DNA of 64,000 nucleotides, taken from positions 1,364,001 to 1,428,000 of the forward strand of contig CP112999.1 of NCBI GenBank assembly GCA_026625165.1, read 5' to 3'. The translations under genes and the position numbers were made by a program. Origin of the DNA: Methanoregula sp. (lineage in GTDB: Archaea > Halobacteriota > Methanomicrobia > Methanomicrobiales > Methanospirillaceae). The notes beneath the pieces were generated by a model, which was given only the letters and a program-made list of their open reading frames with translations, searched no databases and had not been told where the DNA came from. This document shows, one piece after another, positions 24,126 through 33,225 of the stretch (positions within the stretch are counted from its first letter, which is position 1; the number at the start of each line of letters is the position of its first letter).

Positions 24126-24992
24126 ATGATGAAACGCTCTGTTACTGCATTCTGTCCCGGGCATATCTCGGGATATTTTAAACGGGTTATGGGACAGGAT
24201 GCTGCAACTACCGGGAGTTGCGGCGCAGGGATTGTCATCAGCGAAGGTGTGCATGCACGGGTCGAACCTTCGGAACATACCACCATCCTTGTCTGCAGAA
24301 AAGACCAATCGGGCGAACGTACGGTGATCTCACGCACGTCACCACCTGTTGCCTACGCGATGGAACAGCTTTCCCTCAGTGCAAGGGTAACAACGGAATG
24401 CAGCCTTCCAATCGGTGCCGGGTTCGGGCTCTCGGCTGCTGCAATCCTTGCAGCACTCACCGCACTGGACAACCTGTATGATCTCGGCATGGGGGAGGAT
24501 TTGATTGCCCGTGCCGCACATGAATCCGAGATTGAACACCGGACAGGTCTTGGGGATGTGGCCGCATGCCGGGGAGGCGGCTTTGTGGTGCGCCCCACCG
24601 CAGGGATCGCCGCGCCTGTCCACCGGTACCTTAATCTCCCCGGAGCCGTGTATGCCCTGAGCTTCGGACCGATCCACACACCCGATGTGCTGGGTTCAAA
24701 AGAGCAGATGGACCGGGTCGCAACTGCGTTTCCAAAAGACGTGCCTCTTACAATAAGTGATTTTTTTTCCCTTTCAAAAAATTTTGCAGAACAGAGCGGC
24801 CTTATAACTCATGAGGTGTCCAGAGTCCTTGCCGGTTGCAGGAAAGCCGGGGTTCCGGCAAGCATGACTATGCTCGGAAACGGCGTTTTTGCCTATAGTG
24901 CAAAGGCAAAAAATGTGCTTGCCGGGTTCGGTGCAATATATGAAATGCATATTGCACAGGAAGGGCCGAGGGTCATTGGAGGTACACCATGA
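24126..24992 (+). CDS. Pantoate kinase (archaeal CoA pathway)
   Basis: A 288-residue GHMP-family kinase that phosphorylates pantoate to 4-phosphopantoate, the archaeal route to CoA. Evidence is the family-specific start (TAFCPGHISGYF) and GHMP motif 2 in LPIGAGFGLSAAAILAALTAL. HRTGLGDVAACRGGGFVVR matches the motif around the conserved Asp, and the C-terminal MTMLGNGVFAYS matches motif 3. It overlaps the next gene, phosphopantothenate synthetase, by 4 bases. ATG at 24126 or 24129 could be used. Confidence 0.9.
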   Translation: MMKRSVTAFCPGHISGYFKRVMGQDAATTGSCGAGIVISEGVHARVEPSEHTTILVCRKDQSGERTVISRTSPPVAYAMEQLSLSARVTTECSLPIGAGFGLSAAAILAALTALDNLYDLGMGEDLIARAAHESEIEHRTGLGDVAACRGGGFVVRPTAGIAAPVHRYLNLPGAVYALSFGPIHTPDVLGSKEQMDRVATAFPKDVPLTISDFFSLSKNFAEQSGLITHEVSRVLAGCRKAGVPASMTMLGNGVFAYSAKAKNVLAGFGAIYEMHIAQEGPRVIGGTP

Positions 24993-25720
24993 TCCCCATG
25001 GATCATCCCCGGTATAAATCCCTTGCAACCCGCAGGCGGCTTGCACGGCATGCAAAAAAAGGGATTGTAACTCTCGAGGGACTCACCGCTCATGGAAGAG
25101 GAGAGGCGTTCGATTACCTTATCGGTGAGCGGACTACCGGCAGCGCACTTATTGCCGAAGAGACCGCGGCTGCATTCCTGCTCGCGGCACGCAAACCGGT
25201 CATCTCGGTAAATGGTAATACCGCAGCACTTGCTGCACGGGAGATCGTAGACCTCCAGAGATCCAGCGGGGCGCTTGTTGAGGTAAACCTGTTCCACAGG
25301 ACAAAAAAGCGGGTGAGTTCAATCGAACACCTTTTAAGGGATGCAGGGGTTGATGTATTTTCCGGCGAGGCCGAACAACTGCTCCCGCTCTCTCATGACC
25401 GTGCATGGTGCAGGCGGGAAGGCATATTCTCTGCTGATGTCGTGCTCGTGCCCCTTGAAGATGGCGACCGGTGCGAGGCGCTTGTCAGGATGGGCAAGAC
25501 CGTGATTGCGATCGATCTCAACCCCCTTTCCCGTACCGCACGCACGGCAACCCTGACTATTGTTGATGAACTGACCCGGGCACTCCCCAACATCACCCGG
25601 GCATGCACTATTTTATCCATAACAGAACGGGACCAGCTCCTTGCTTCATTCGATAACAATTATCTTTTACAAGACGCAATAGGTGAAATGACATCGAGGC
25701 TATCCCATGCTCTGGACTGA
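24989..25720 (+). CDS. 4-phosphopantoate-beta-alanine ligase (phosphopantothenate synthetase)
   Basis: A 243-residue enzyme of the archaeal phosphopantothenate synthetase family (formerly DUF137). It joins 4-phosphopantoate to beta-alanine using ATP. Characteristic segments are HPRYKSLATRRRL at the start, GLTAHGRGEAFDYLIGE, KPVISVNGNTAAL and AIDLNPLSRTARTA. It completes, with the kinase upstream and CoaBC at 20461, the archaeal path to phosphopantetheine. Its end overlaps the following RFC-like gene by 14 bases. Confidence 0.92.
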   Translation: MIPMDHPRYKSLATRRRLARHAKKGIVTLEGLTAHGRGEAFDYLIGERTTGSALIAEETAAAFLLAARKPVISVNGNTAALAAREIVDLQRSSGALVEVNLFHRTKKRVSSIEHLLRDAGVDVFSGEAEQLLPLSHDRAWCRREGIFSADVVLVPLEDGDRCEALVRMGKTVIAIDLNPLSRTARTATLTIVDELTRALPNITRACTILSITERDQLLASFDNNYLLQDAIGEMTSRLSHALD

Positions 25721-26708
25721 TACATACCGGCCCCGTAATTTTAATGAAATCCTGGGGCAGGAGCAGGTAATCGTTCACCTCAATTCGTTTGCAAAAACGG
25801 GTTCCGTACCTCATATGATGCTGGCGGGTCGTCATGGCACGGGGAAGACGTCTGCGGTCGAATGCTTTGCGCGGGCTCTCTACGGGGAAAACTGGCAGAT
25901 GAATACTTCATTATTCCAGACCTCGGACCTATTTTTACAGGGAAAAAGTTACCTTGAACAGGACGAACGGTATTCCCACCTTTTCCAGAAGCAGGAAAGC
26001 CTGCTTACCAACTTCAAGTATATCGTGAAGTCCTATGCGGCTCTTCGCCCTCTTGATGCAGATTTTAAACTCATGATCTTTGAAGATGCACATTCCCTTA
26101 CGCAAGATGCACAGGCAGCATTGCGAAGGATTATGGAACGGACAAGCGGGACCTGCCGGTTTTTATTTACAACAACAAAACCGAGTGCAATTATTCCTGC
26201 AATCTCTTCACGCTGCCTCCCGCTCTTTTTTGCTCCCATTGACAGCCCGACAATACAGTCTCACCTTGCTGCAATCCGCAGGATAGAGTCCACAGGTCCC
26301 CGCATGCGTTCCTGCGATGACGATTGCCTCGAACTGATCGTTCAGGCATCCGAGGGGAATCTCCGCCGTGCGGTGATGCTTCTCCAGGTTGCGATGCAAT
26401 CCGGAAAGAAAGGGAGCCTTGTGCTCATGACACAGTCGGAAACCGGAACGGTTACCAGTTCCGCGATTACCGCAGTGAGGAGGGGGGATCTCAGGACCGG
26501 AGCCCGGGAACTCGAATCCCTCATGATCGATTCCGGGCTGTCCGGTGCTGAGGTGCTTGCCGAAGTCCGCGCCCTTATCCACCGTGAATACAACCATCCG
26601 CATATGGCAATCGCGCTCGCTGATACCGATGCCCGGCTCGGGCATTGCAATAATGAGTTTGTCCAAATCGGTTCCCTTCTTACGGACATCCGGGACGTGT
26701 TCGCATGA
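25707..26708 (+). CDS. RFC small-subunit paralogue (AAA+ ATPase)
   Basis: A 333-residue clamp-loader-like ATPase. It keeps the RFC box (WTDTYRPRNFNEILGQ), Walker A GRHGTGKTS and SRC box (ISSRCLPLFF). However, where RfcS has FLDEAD it has IFEDAH, so the Walker B Asp-Glu pair is reversed to Glu-Asp, and residues 75-115 contain an insertion relative to the rfcS product at 13941. It may form a mixed complex with RfcS and the large subunit, or be a specialised loader. It is coupled by overlap to phosphopantothenate synthetase upstream and to a methyltransferase downstream. Confidence 0.82.
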   Translation: MLWTDTYRPRNFNEILGQEQVIVHLNSFAKTGSVPHMMLAGRHGTGKTSAVECFARALYGENWQMNTSLFQTSDLFLQGKSYLEQDERYSHLFQKQESLLTNFKYIVKSYAALRPLDADFKLMIFEDAHSLTQDAQAALRRIMERTSGTCRFLFTTTKPSAIIPAISSRCLPLFFAPIDSPTIQSHLAAIRRIESTGPRMRSCDDDCLELIVQASEGNLRRAVMLLQVAMQSGKKGSLVLMTQSETGTVTSSAITAVRRGDLRTGARELESLMIDSGLSGAEVLAEVRALIHREYNHPHMAIALADTDARLGHCNNEFVQIGSLLTDIRDVFA

Positions 26709-27433
26709 ACGGTGTCCAGCAGGAAAAAATCCAGCGGCATTACGATGATGTAGCCGACCGGTACGACCACCACTATGACCGTTCCCGGGGAAGGTGTTAC
26801 CACACGCACCTGAGCCGTCATATTATGGAAGTGCTCCCCCAAACCGGGCTCCTGCTTGACATCGGTTGCGGAACGGGACTTTTTGTTGAAAAATACATGA
26901 TGGAAAGCGGTACGGCTGTGGGTATTGACATCAGCCGGGGAATGATTCTACAGGCGAGAAGGCGGTGCAAGGAGAGCGAGTTTGTTGTCGGGACCGGGGA
27001 GACTATCCCCTTTGCTGATGATACATTTGATGCGGTTGCAAGCCTGCTCGCGTTCAGTTACATGCGGAACCCGCAGGGTATGCTGGATGAGGTATTCCGG
27101 GTCCTAAAACCCGGGGGTACGGTTGCCATCTGCACTCTGGGAAAGAAACTGCTGACATACGGGGTTCCTGCAATTTACCAGATTGGTGAACGGATGCGGG
27201 TCAGCCACGTCGTTGTCAGGGACTTTGGCGAACACTATTACGATGAGGCAGATATGTTGGGGATGTTCTCAACCGCCGGGTTTGCCGGTATTCAGGCAAA
27301 GTGGTGTTCGTTTGCCCATATCGACCTTATCGACCCTCTTTTCACCCTTGCGCGGAAAGTGGAGCCTTTTGTTGAGCGGCGTCTTCCACAACTTGCATAT
27401 AATATCTGCGTGCACGGCTCCAAACCCGAATAA
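26705..27433 (+). CDS. Class I SAM-dependent methyltransferase
   Basis: A 242-residue Rossmann-fold methyltransferase. Motif I is LLDIGCGTGLFVE (about residues 49-61), followed by GIDISRGM (acidic loop) and FDAVASLLAFSYMRNP (motif IV region). The overall look is of the UbiE/Methyltransf_11 type acting on small molecules, but no substrate is indicated. It overlaps the RFC-like gene by 4 bases and ends 48 bases from a converging gene. Confidence 0.8.
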   Translation: MNGVQQEKIQRHYDDVADRYDHHYDRSRGRCYHTHLSRHIMEVLPQTGLLLDIGCGTGLFVEKYMMESGTAVGIDISRGMILQARRRCKESEFVVGTGETIPFADDTFDAVASLLAFSYMRNPQGMLDEVFRVLKPGGTVAICTLGKKLLTYGVPAIYQIGERMRVSHVVVRDFGEHYYDEADMLGMFSTAGFAGIQAKWCSFAHIDLIDPLFTLARKVEPFVERRLPQLAYNICVHGSKPE

Positions 27434-27481
27434 CCGCCTCACTGGATTTAATCAATTTAACGTTTTAAAAATGCAAATTTT

Positions 27482-28852
27482 TCAGGGATTTATCAGAATG
27501 TTGTTGGATCCTTTTTCGTTCCTGTGTCCTGTTTTTTGCACAAGCAACGAAAGGACCCGTTGCTTTTTCTTAATAGCTGATTCCGAAGCACGGAGCACTT
27601 TCTCCTTCATTTCCTCAAAGTCCCGTACCTGTGTATCCACCACTTTTTTAACAGGAGTATAGGCAGACTCCCTGAACCTAGGGGAGAAATCACAATCCTT
27701 TCCATCAATATGCAGGACGGATTCAGGAGTTCCCGTCTCCACAAACCCAACCTCTCTCATTGCAACACCTGCTGATTCCACAACACGGCAGATCTCCGGC
27801 GCAGTGTCCTGCGGAGCGGCGACAAGGAGGGCGTCAATTGAGACACCGAGGTAATCGATCTTCAATGCTTCTAGCATTTCTTCAACATGGGGCTCAACAA
27901 GTCCGCGGGTTGCCTGCTCATCAATTACAATCCGGCACTGTGCGGTTTCTGCCATTTCGAAAACATCTCCGCGCAAGCCGCCATTGGTAACATCGGTCAT
28001 GGCATGAATTTTGTCAAACACCGGGTTTTTCATGAGGGTTTCACAGGCGCAGAGGAAATTCAGGTTAATGGTATATTCGACAACTTCAGGATAACCGGAA
28101 TAGATCGCCGCAGTTGCAACCGTACCTCCGCCGGCTCCTTCACTCATGAGCAGGACGTCCCCGGGCTGAATTGCCTTGCGCGCCGTGAGATGTTCAGCTA
28201 CCCCGACTGCCCCGACACACCCGGTCATGCGGTTGCCAAGCACCATGTCACCCCCGATCCGCAGTGTGGACCCGGTGACAAGCGGTACATCCATCGCTTC
28301 ACCGACAGTTGTGATGCCCGCGGTATAATCAAAGATCTTTGCAACGTCGCCGTCATCTGCCACGTGGATGTCGGAAAAGAGCATGACCGGGTGGGCTCCC
28401 ATGACATAGGTATCCCGGAGCGTGGCACGGGTGACATGAAACCCGGCAAGGAACGGGTAATCGGAAAGCCGGGAATGCATGCCGTCTACCGTGCAGATAA
28501 TATATTTCCCATTGGCGCAGACCGCACCGGCATCGTCCATCTCGTCCACTCCGACAGAGGCAGAGGTCTTACCAATGATCCTGGCGATCTGGCGGTGGGC
28601 AAAAAAATCCCCCTTCCCTCTTGAGCCCACACCAAACTCCCCCATATTCACTCCCGCAGCCTCAAAAGTAAAAAAATCCCCGTTGAGGCCCCGGGTGTTT
28701 TTCACCTCCTCGATAACCGCACCGGCAAAAGCAGATGCATACGCGGGATCGGCATTTTTTATTGCTATGATATGATTTGCAAGTGATTGCTGTATTGTTG
28801 AATCGTGGATACCCCGGCCCTTTCTCCGGCGGACGAACTCTTCAATATCCAT
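27482..28852 (-). CDS. AIR synthase-related / HypE-like protein
   Basis: A 456-residue member of the PurM/HypE/SelD fold, closest to the archaeal COG1973 HypE-like group. ATP-binding features include VGVDEMDDAGAV, TVDGMHSRLSDYPFLAGFH and RDTYVMGAHPVML; GSTLRIGGDMVLGNRM starts the second half, and a DVTNGGLRGDVFEMAE motif is conserved. A C-terminal extension (about 390-456) ends in Lys-rich helices. Such proteins activate a small molecule with ATP, as in hydrogenase maturation or selenophosphate synthesis; the actual substrate here is unknown. I chose ATG 28850-28852 over one 8 codons upstream. Confidence 0.75.
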   Translation of the reverse strand: MDIEEFVRRRKGRGIHDSTIQQSLANHIIAIKNADPAYASAFAGAVIEEVKNTRGLNGDFFTFEAAGVNMGEFGVGSRGKGDFFAHRQIARIIGKTSASVGVDEMDDAGAVCANGKYIICTVDGMHSRLSDYPFLAGFHVTRATLRDTYVMGAHPVMLFSDIHVADDGDVAKIFDYTAGITTVGEAMDVPLVTGSTLRIGGDMVLGNRMTGCVGAVGVAEHLTARKAIQPGDVLLMSEGAGGGTVATAAIYSGYPEVVEYTINLNFLCACETLMKNPVFDKIHAMTDVTNGGLRGDVFEMAETAQCRIVIDEQATRGLVEPHVEEMLEALKIDYLGVSIDALLVAAPQDTAPEICRVVESAGVAMREVGFVETGTPESVLHIDGKDCDFSPRFRESAYTPVKKVVDTQVRDFEEMKEKVLRASESAIKKKQRVLSLLVQKTGHRNEKGSNNILINP

Positions 28853-28935
28853 ACATTCCTTTTCACAGGGAAACAATAAATAAACGCCGTATTTTTGAGT
28901 GCAGATAAAGAAACAAGGAACAGGATTTTGCCAAT

Positions 28936-29904
28936 TTACCTCAGCAGGATACCCAGCACTTCAGAAAAGGACCGGATCGCATCATCAAATTTCCCGGTTT
29001 TTAAAAGTGACATCCCCTTTACAAACCCTTCCCTGACCCCGTGGACATCGATATAGTATGCCTGGTCAAAAGCACGGGCAGATTCGTCCAGTATTCCCAG
29101 CATAAAGCAGGAGTTTGAGAGCACCACCCATGCGTCAGCAATGGTGGAGTCGAATTCAAGGGCGCGCCTGAGGAACAAAATAGCCTCGCCATGCCTCCCT
29201 AGTGCGGAAAGAGCGAGCCCTTTCTGATAGAGTGCCTTTGGGTGATCGGGGTCGATCTCGAGTGCCTGATCAAGCATCACAAGCGCTTCAATATAGCGCT
29301 TCAGTTGGTTGAGCGTCACCGCACGGTTGAGAACAGCAGATAAGTAATACGGATAAATTTTTAAAGCACGGTCATAACAGGCGATCTCCTCTTCATAGCG
29401 TTTCAGCCTGCCCAATGCATAACCTTTGTTCACCATTGCTGAAAGGTATCGTGGACGTATGGAGAGCGCCCGATCACAGCAGTGGATCTCCTCATCAAAG
29501 TGCCCGAGCATCCCAAGGGCGACTCCCTTGTTGTTCCATGCAAGGGCATTTTTTGGATCAATGCGCAATGCCTGTTCACAGCACGCCACTTTCTCTTCAA
29601 ACCGTCCGAGTATCCCCAGCGCGAATGCTTTTGTGTTCCAGGCATCAACGCATGAAGGATCGATTTCAATAGCCTTGTCGCAGGAGACAATTTCTTCCTC
29701 ATACCGGCCGAGTTTTCCTAATGCAAACCCTTTCCCGACATATGCAAGGGCAAACCCAGGATCGACTGCCAGTGCGTCAGAAAATGCGGCAAGTGCCTTT
29801 TCGTGACGCCCTGCTCTGCCAAGGTCAAGTCCTTTGCGATAGTAATCATGTACGGCCTTGTTTGTTTGAGCTGCAGGTGGATGTTCGGGTATCGGTGGCA
29901 TCAA
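28936..29904 (-). CDS. Tetratricopeptide repeat protein
   Basis: A 322-residue protein made almost entirely of about eight 34-residue TPRs (from about residue 15 to 315). The repeats share the pattern A(W/L)xNKGxALGxLGRxEExxxCxDxALxIDP. There is no signal peptide or membrane segment, so it is a cytoplasmic protein-protein interaction scaffold. Four of the repeats are very alike, indicating recent internal duplication. No partner is evident from the neighbours. Confidence 0.88.
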   Translation of the reverse strand: MMPPIPEHPPAAQTNKAVHDYYRKGLDLGRAGRHEKALAAFSDALAVDPGFALAYVGKGFALGKLGRYEEEIVSCDKAIEIDPSCVDAWNTKAFALGILGRFEEKVACCEQALRIDPKNALAWNNKGVALGMLGHFDEEIHCCDRALSIRPRYLSAMVNKGYALGRLKRYEEEIACYDRALKIYPYYLSAVLNRAVTLNQLKRYIEALVMLDQALEIDPDHPKALYQKGLALSALGRHGEAILFLRRALEFDSTIADAWVVLSNSCFMLGILDESARAFDQAYYIDVHGVREGFVKGMSLLKTGKFDDAIRSFSEVLGILLR

Positions 29905-30081
29905 AAACCTTTCAGATAATAATGGTTATCAAATCCTTTGTATTGACGATATTTATGTGACATCATTCCGGTTTTTTAGGATTTTTTTATGAAAACACTA
30001 CAATCCGCAGAGGGGGAATTCTTTTTTTAAAACAATATCATTTGAATAGGTTTTTAAAATATTCACGATTATCTTTAACAA

Positions 30082-30603
30082 TTGTCAATTCTGCGGCAAA
30101 GAACGGATGCAACATCCCAAACGATAGGTTCCATCCTGATGGTGGCAATCACCATCGTTCTTGCACTTCTCGTACTCCTCCTTTTCCATCTGCCTCCGCT
30201 TGATTATAACATGAACCCGGTACCGGCGATCTTCACGATTACAAATATATTCCACAATGACGAGATCACCGGAGTTATGAATTACGACAGCCGTATGATC
30301 CTCCTGCACACTGGTATAATCACCTACAATAACGGAGACCTGAAAGCGAATGTTTTCAGAAACGGACAGCCGGTCAGCTGTGTCATCGAAACATTGAACG
30401 GTAATGACTTCATCAGCACGGTTCATCTCGGGGTCCAGTGGATTGGAGGGGCCGGGTGCAGCGGGGCGACATGGGCACCGGGCGAAATGACTGCGATCGA
30501 TTTCACGGATGGCACATTTCATCCCGGCGATACTATTCAGATCGACATCATTGACAATATCACGGATCAGATCATATCACGGCATGTATATCGTGCTGCC
30601 TGA
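30082..30603 (+). CDS. Archaeal type IV pilin-like protein
   Basis: A 173-residue protein with the N-terminal signature of archaeal pilins. A short polar leader containing DATSQTIGS precedes a hydrophobic stretch (about residues 15-37; ILMVAITIVLALLVLLLF), followed by a beta-rich Cys-containing domain. A preflagellin-peptidase-like enzyme would process the leader. The start is TTG 30082, the only one that keeps the leader. It is monocistronic, so it may be a minor pilin or surface adhesin. Confidence 0.75.
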   Translation: MSILRQRTDATSQTIGSILMVAITIVLALLVLLLFHLPPLDYNMNPVPAIFTITNIFHNDEITGVMNYDSRMILLHTGIITYNNGDLKANVFRNGQPVSCVIETLNGNDFISTVHLGVQWIGGAGCSGATWAPGEMTAIDFTDGTFHPGDTIQIDIIDNITDQIISRHVYRAA

Positions 30604-30631
30604 ATTTTTTATTTAAAAATTACAGAATTGA

Positions 30632-30823
30632 TTATTCGTCGAGGCATCTGAATACGCCCTTTTTTACTTTCAGGATCTTGCATTCAGGGCAGCGCCACGT
30701 ATCCGGGAGAGATTCAAAAGGAATACCGGGCGGGATATCCTGTGTCTTGTCTCCTTTTGCAGGATCGTAAATATAATGGCATTCAAGGCAGACCCGGCGG
30801 GGAGGTTTCATGGTTGCTGGCAA
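30632..30823 (-). CDS. Rubredoxin-like protein
   Basis: A 63-residue protein with two metal knuckles, C12-L-E-C15 and C45-P-E-C48, and the intervening YIYDPAKGD...[17 protein letters not shown] typical of rubredoxin. It should bind one iron and carry single electrons, for example to peroxide- or superoxide-detoxifying enzymes in anaerobes. A second ATG (codon 5, [11 protein letters not shown]) may be the true start. Confidence 0.85.
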   Translation of the reverse strand: MPATMKPPRRVCLECHYIYDPAKGDKTQDIPPGIPFESLPDTWRCPECKILKVKKGVFRCLDE

Positions 30824-30942
30824 TCCTGATTATTTCCTCTCAATATTAAATTATATCTAAATTTGTTTTTCACAAATATGTTTTTTTCACAGATATGAAA
30901 TCTCCTTTTTAGGATAGGCCGGAATTCCGGTATGGTTACATA

Positions 30943-31506
30943 TCAATCAAGATTCTTTATAACACCGCGGGCACACAACCGGGCTATCCGCAGTGGTTCC
31001 GGGATCTTTCCTTCCAGCGTAAAATCATCACACAACCGCACGGCATCAGGAAGACTTATCCCCCATGCACGAATAAAGATGGTCTGCCTGGTGGCGCACA
31101 GGACATGCGGGGCCCGGTCACCTAATCGTGTGTAGGCGTCAATCCGGGTCATATCACCGGGAAAATGGAACTGGATATCTCCAAGAAGACCGTCCGATGC
31201 CTCGTAGGTAACTCCAATGACCGGAATTCCCGTTATGTCGGACACAACATGGGGATCGATGATATTGAACCATGCGATCACACAACCAGACAGCATGATA
31301 ACATTGATATCACGTCGCTCCAGGTTCTGTACCATCCCGATTATGGTATCGGTGGCATCCATCCCGCCCACCGTTACCTCCCCAAATACAAAACCATCGA
31401 TGCGAAGGTCTTTTCTCATCACCACCCCTGCAAGCACTGACCGCTCCCTCCCGGTGAAACTCTCCGCTATACCGAGCGCCCGCAAGCCCTTCTTCGGGAT
31501 GTGCAT
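30943..31506 (-). CDS. DUF99 family protein
   Basis: A 187-residue archaeal protein of DUF99 (UPF0215). The conserved start KKGLRALGIAESF, the central VTVGGMDATDTI and a PVIGVTYEASDG segment mark the family. The family is structurally related to endonuclease V-like folds, so a nucleic-acid role has been proposed; this is not evident in the sequence alone. It is divergently transcribed from the glycosyltransferase at 31545. Confidence 0.8.
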   Translation of the reverse strand: MHIPKKGLRALGIAESFTGRERSVLAGVVMRKDLRIDGFVFGEVTVGGMDATDTIIGMVQNLERRDINVIMLSGCVIAWFNIIDPHVVSDITGIPVIGVTYEASDGLLGDIQFHFPGDMTRIDAYTRLGDRAPHVLCATRQTIFIRAWGISLPDAVRLCDDFTLEGKIPEPLRIARLCARGVIKNLD

Positions 31507-31544
31507 AGAAGCACTTATGACAACCGATTAAAAATACTATACCA

Positions 31545-32468
31545 ATGAAATTTTCCAAAGATGAAGTCTGTATCCTGATCCCTACGTTAAATGAAGGACC
31601 GACAATCGGCAATGTGGTCCGGGAATTCAAGGCTCAAGGGTATAACAACATCCTTGTAATGGATGGCAGGAGCACGGATAATACGGTCAAAAGTGCGCGT
31701 GAAGCCGGGGCCAACGTCCGCACCCAGTCAGGGACAGGTAAAGGGAATGCCATCATCGAGGCATTCGAGGTCATTGAGCAACAATACATCCTGATGCTTG
31801 ACGGTGACGGGACATATTCTGCAAAGGATGCCGAAAAGATGCTGACCCCGCTCTTTTTAGGGTTTGACCAGGTTATCGGAGACCGGCTCATCAATGCCGA
31901 GGAAGGATCTTTCTCAAGACTGAACCTTTTTGGCAATCATATGCTCAACCTCCTCTTCAAGGTCGCGCACAGCCGCGATCTGCATGATATCCTTTCAGGG
32001 TATCGCGCATTCACCAAACTTGCCATCCAGCAGATGAACTTAAAAGAGCGCGGGTTTGAAATTGAGACCGAGATCTCCGTGGAAGCCGTGCGCAATGGTC
32101 AGCGGATCATGGTCGTTCCGATTAAGTACCTCCGCCGCCCGGGCACGGGGACCAAACTCTCCCCGTTCCATGACGGGATCAAGATCGTAAGCACCATATA
32201 CCGGCTCGCACGGGTGAACAACCCGATGTTTTATTTCGGCATGATGGGTGCGTTCACGAGCCTTCTCGGAATGCTCACGGGAATCTATGTCGTTTTGGAA
32301 TGGTTCCGCCATATTGAACATATTCCCCTCACAATCCTCACGGTTTTGCTCATTGTTGTTGGTATCGAGATTTTCATGTTCGGTATGATCTCGGATATGG
32401 TGCTTGTCTTTCACCGGGAGATCATACGGGAGATACAGCTGCTGCAGCCCCCAAAACAGCAAAAATAA
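31545..32468 (+). CDS. AglJ-like dolichyl-phosphate glycosyltransferase
   Basis: A 307-residue family 2 glycosyltransferase. The GT-A domain (about residues 1-215) has ILIPTLNEGPTIGNVV, DGRSTDNT, the metal-binding LMLDGDGTY (DxD) and SGYRAF. Two membrane helices follow (about 227-250 and 260-288). The pattern fits AglJ, which adds the first sugar to dolichyl phosphate for N-glycosylation of the S-layer. It acts at the cytoplasmic membrane face. No other glycosylation genes flank it, so the assignment rests on sequence. Confidence 0.82.
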   Translation: MKFSKDEVCILIPTLNEGPTIGNVVREFKAQGYNNILVMDGRSTDNTVKSAREAGANVRTQSGTGKGNAIIEAFEVIEQQYILMLDGDGTYSAKDAEKMLTPLFLGFDQVIGDRLINAEEGSFSRLNLFGNHMLNLLFKVAHSRDLHDILSGYRAFTKLAIQQMNLKERGFEIETEISVEAVRNGQRIMVVPIKYLRRPGTGTKLSPFHDGIKIVSTIYRLARVNNPMFYFGMMGAFTSLLGMLTGIYVVLEWFRHIEHIPLTILTVLLIVVGIEIFMFGMISDMVLVFHREIIREIQLLQPPKQQK

Positions 32469-32657
32469 TTTTTGACTCTGAACAATTCCTGTTCCTGCAT
32501 CAGTAATAAAGATCCGGATTAGACCGGTTTTTGACGGATATCGCAAGGGGGAATATCTGTCGTGCTCGAGGGCAGGAAAGATTTGAGAGAATTAAAGATA
32601 TTTTCGCTGTGCCCTGGTAGCGGGGGCAAATACCCTTTGAATGTTATGAAAAACGAT

Positions 32658-32672
32658 GAATTCTACAGAGCC
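32658..32672. repeat. Solitary copy of the 94-bp element's end
   Basis: GAATTCTACAGAGCC is identical to bases 4438-4452. No partner GGCTCTGTAGAA is present in the 200 bases to the left, so this is a lone terminal repeat, possibly the scar of a deleted insertion. It lies in the gap (32469-32685) between the glycosyltransferase and the converging aldolase gene. Confidence 0.45.
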
Positions 32673-32685
32673 ATTTTTTCTCTTG

Positions 32686-33225
32686 TTACTTCTTGAACTG
32701 CCCGATGAGAGCCACAATACGGCACGAATGCTCGGCAAGATACGTTAACATGTATGCTTCATCAAGTGTTTTTCCAGCGGCAAATGTCCCGTGCCCCCGG
32801 GCAATTACGACTGGAGCGCGGGTGAGCCCTTCTGCAACTTTAGCAGCAAGAACATCTGTGCCCGGAACCCCCTGGACAACCGGTATTACCGGGCAGAACA
32901 TCTCACCCTCGCTGTCCTGGGGTATGACTTCATCAATGACAAGCGATAGTGCCACTGCAAAAGAAGGGTGAGCATGTATAATCGCCATGCAGGAGTTGGT
33001 TATATACACAGCCCGGTGCACCCGGTACTCACTGGATGCTTCTTTTGGCGCAGTGCCTTCCATAGGCACAAATACCAGTTCGCCCGGGTTATCGAGATAG
33101 GCACCGGATTGCATAATGAAAAATCCATTATCACCATCGCGGACGCTCATGTTCCCAAAATTGCCTCCGACAAGGTGTTCAGCAAAGAGCCGTTTTCCTA
33201 TCCGTTCAAAGTCCGGATTGTGCAT
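32686..33225 (-). CDS. Class II aldolase/adducin family protein
   Basis: A 179-residue metal-dependent aldolase like L-fuculose-1-phosphate aldolase. Segments are GGNFGNMSVRD near the start, the zinc-binding HAHPSFAVAL and GHGTFAAGKTLDEAY. In methanogens such enzymes are linked to lactaldehyde supply for coenzyme F420. The start overlaps the upstream glycosylase gene by 28 bases. It is the last gene in the thioredoxin-F420:NADP oxidoreductase-glycosylase-aldolase series. Confidence 0.82.
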   Translation of the reverse strand: MHNPDFERIGKRLFAEHLVGGNFGNMSVRDGDNGFFIMQSGAYLDNPGELVFVPMEGTAPKEASSEYRVHRAVYITNSCMAIIHAHPSFAVALSLVIDEVIPQDSEGEMFCPVIPVVQGVPGTDVLAAKVAEGLTRAPVVIARGHGTFAAGKTLDEAYMLTYLAEHSCRIVALIGQFKK

